42,458 nt of DNA from assembly GCA_021162655.1 (NCBI GenBank), contig JAGGYI010000139.1, positions 1 to 42,458 of the forward strand, written 5' to 3'. Source of the DNA: Anaerolineae bacterium (GTDB lineage: Bacteria; Chloroflexota; Anaerolineae; UBA1429). Below are positions 41,877-42,458 of the stretch, piece by piece (the stretch's first letter is position 1; every line of letters begins with the position of its first letter). The notes beneath the pieces were generated by a model. That model made no database searches. It was not told where the DNA came from and was given only the letters and a program-made list of their open reading frames with translations. A program made the translations under genes and the position numbers.

Positions 41877-42440
41877 TCACCTCGATTTGAGGATGTGAGT
41901 GTAGAGCGTTGTGGCCTTGACGTCCTTGCAAGCGAGAAGTTCCTGAACGGTGCAGATTGCCATCGTGCACAATAATCTGGCGTTGCGTAAAGTCAATGTC
42001 CTTGACGCACAAGCCCAGACGCTCTATCAGCCGGAGACCGAAGCCATATACCAACTTGGCGGTCAATTGGTATGCGCCAGAGATGGCAGTGGTGATCGCC
42101 ATTATCCTCTCCCTGTCTTGCTTATGACGGTAGACAAGCGTTTCGACTTTTTGGCGTGAATGAAGTTAATAGAGCCATCCAGGTCTATCTTGAACGTCTC
42201 GCGATAAGGGACCAGTGGAGTAGCAAGGCCTGATTCTGGGTGGAGGCCGCCACGTTTTTGTCTAAAGTCAGCTGGGCGAGGAAAGCTTCGGGATCTCCAT
42301 ATCATGCGGATGCTTTGTGGGGAAAAACGTGGCGTTTGATCCAGTTAACGCAGGTCTCGGGTCTGTTCGGTACGAATCAAGCAGTGCTTGAGCTGGATGG
42401 CATCACGGGCTCGGCCGAGCAGCTTCTTGCTAGAGTGTGC
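41877..42440 (-). pseudogene. Decayed integron-type tyrosine recombinase (integrase)
   Basis: Read on the minus strand, pieces of one integrase lie in order but in changing frames. KKLLGRARDAIQLK (from 42428) is followed after a frameshift by VNWIKRHVFPHK (from 42349), then an in-frame TGA, then EAFLAQLTLDKNVAASTQN (from 42289). After another shift comes IDLDGSINFIHAKKSKR, then LTAKLVYGFGLRLIERL and VKDIDFTQRQIIVHDG (41950-42102), and finally TVQELLACKDVKATTLYTH (from 41951). These match the N-terminal SAM-like domain, the first catalytic Arg block and the last block with the nucleophile Tyr. The HxxR region between the last two pieces is deleted. At least four frameshifts and one stop make it clearly inactive. 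No start codon is visible; the 5' end may extend past the window. Confidence 0.85.
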
Positions 42441-42458
42441 TTTTATTATCTATCTTTC

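Noticed and set aside
41812-42305. Two small minus-strand frames read as separate intact genes
   Set aside because: Each contains only part of an integrase and the matching pieces continue in other frames, so they are fragments of one pseudogene.
1-42458. tRNA, rRNA genes, CRISPR arrays and complete insertion sequences
   Set aside because: No cloverleaf, rRNA core sequence, repeat-spacer array or transposase with terminal repeats was recognised on either strand. Very short or diverged RNAs could be missed by eye.

Overview
The window reads as a chromosomal segment of an anaerobic, probably thermophilic bacterium that carries the folate-type Wood-Ljungdahl (reductive acetyl-CoA) pathway. A member of the Chloroflexota (Anaerolineae or Dehalococcoidia-like) is my best guess. 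The clues are Pro/Thr-rich linkers, an isopentenyl phosphate kinase in a bacterium, and the style of the Hdr/MetVF/CODH-ACS cluster. This is inference; no 16S rRNA or other decisive marker is present.

Layout. (1) Positions 1-495 hold the 5' part of rpsF (minus strand, running off the window) with its promoter and leader, facing away from a plus-strand DUF4416 gene (495-1046) with its own promoter. (2) Positions 1027-14148 hold twelve minus-strand genes, read right to left: hsp20, lon, a PHP/AlbA_2 protein, two nitrilase-superfamily genes, rnz, isopentenyl phosphate kinase, rseP, a zinc-ribbon membrane protein, a HEAT-repeat protein, acylphosphatase and a FecR-domain protein. (3) A 389-bp divergent intergenic region (14149-14537) carries a perfect-consensus sigma-70 promoter (14361-14389). 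(4) Positions 14538-41674 hold 22 consecutive plus-strand genes with short gaps or 4-bp overlaps, closed by a strong intrinsic terminator (41691-41723). (5) Positions 41877-42440 hold the wreck of an integron-type tyrosine recombinase on the minus strand.

How the 27-kb cluster works together. The methyl branch has fhs (formate activation), fchA (cyclohydrolase), folD (dehydrogenase) and metF/metV (methylene-THF reductase), then acsE (methyl transfer to the corrinoid protein). The carbonyl branch has cooS (CO dehydrogenase), acsB (acetyl-CoA synthase) and acsC/acsD (corrinoid iron-sulfur protein), with cooC for nickel insertion and a RACo-like activator for the corrinoid. Around metVF sit eight electron-transfer genes: a split HdrA-like pair, two MvhD-like proteins, HdrC, a 1497-residue HdrA/GltD/HdrA fusion, and three Flx/Asr-like FeS and FAD/NAD subunits. 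No HdrB, hydrogenase or formate dehydrogenase is encoded here. The likely theme is flavin-based electron bifurcation or confurcation linking NAD(P)H, ferredoxin and methylene-THF reduction.

Main points for follow-up: the giant HdrA-GltD-HdrA fusion in an HdrB-less MetVF module; a FolD that lacks the lysine needed for cyclohydrolase, next to fchA, which would supply that step; a nitrilase pair in which one copy has lost all three catalytic residues; a CODH-linked HMA-fold protein whose CxxC is replaced; a probable non-AUG start for the RACo gene; and the decayed integrase beside the cluster's terminator.
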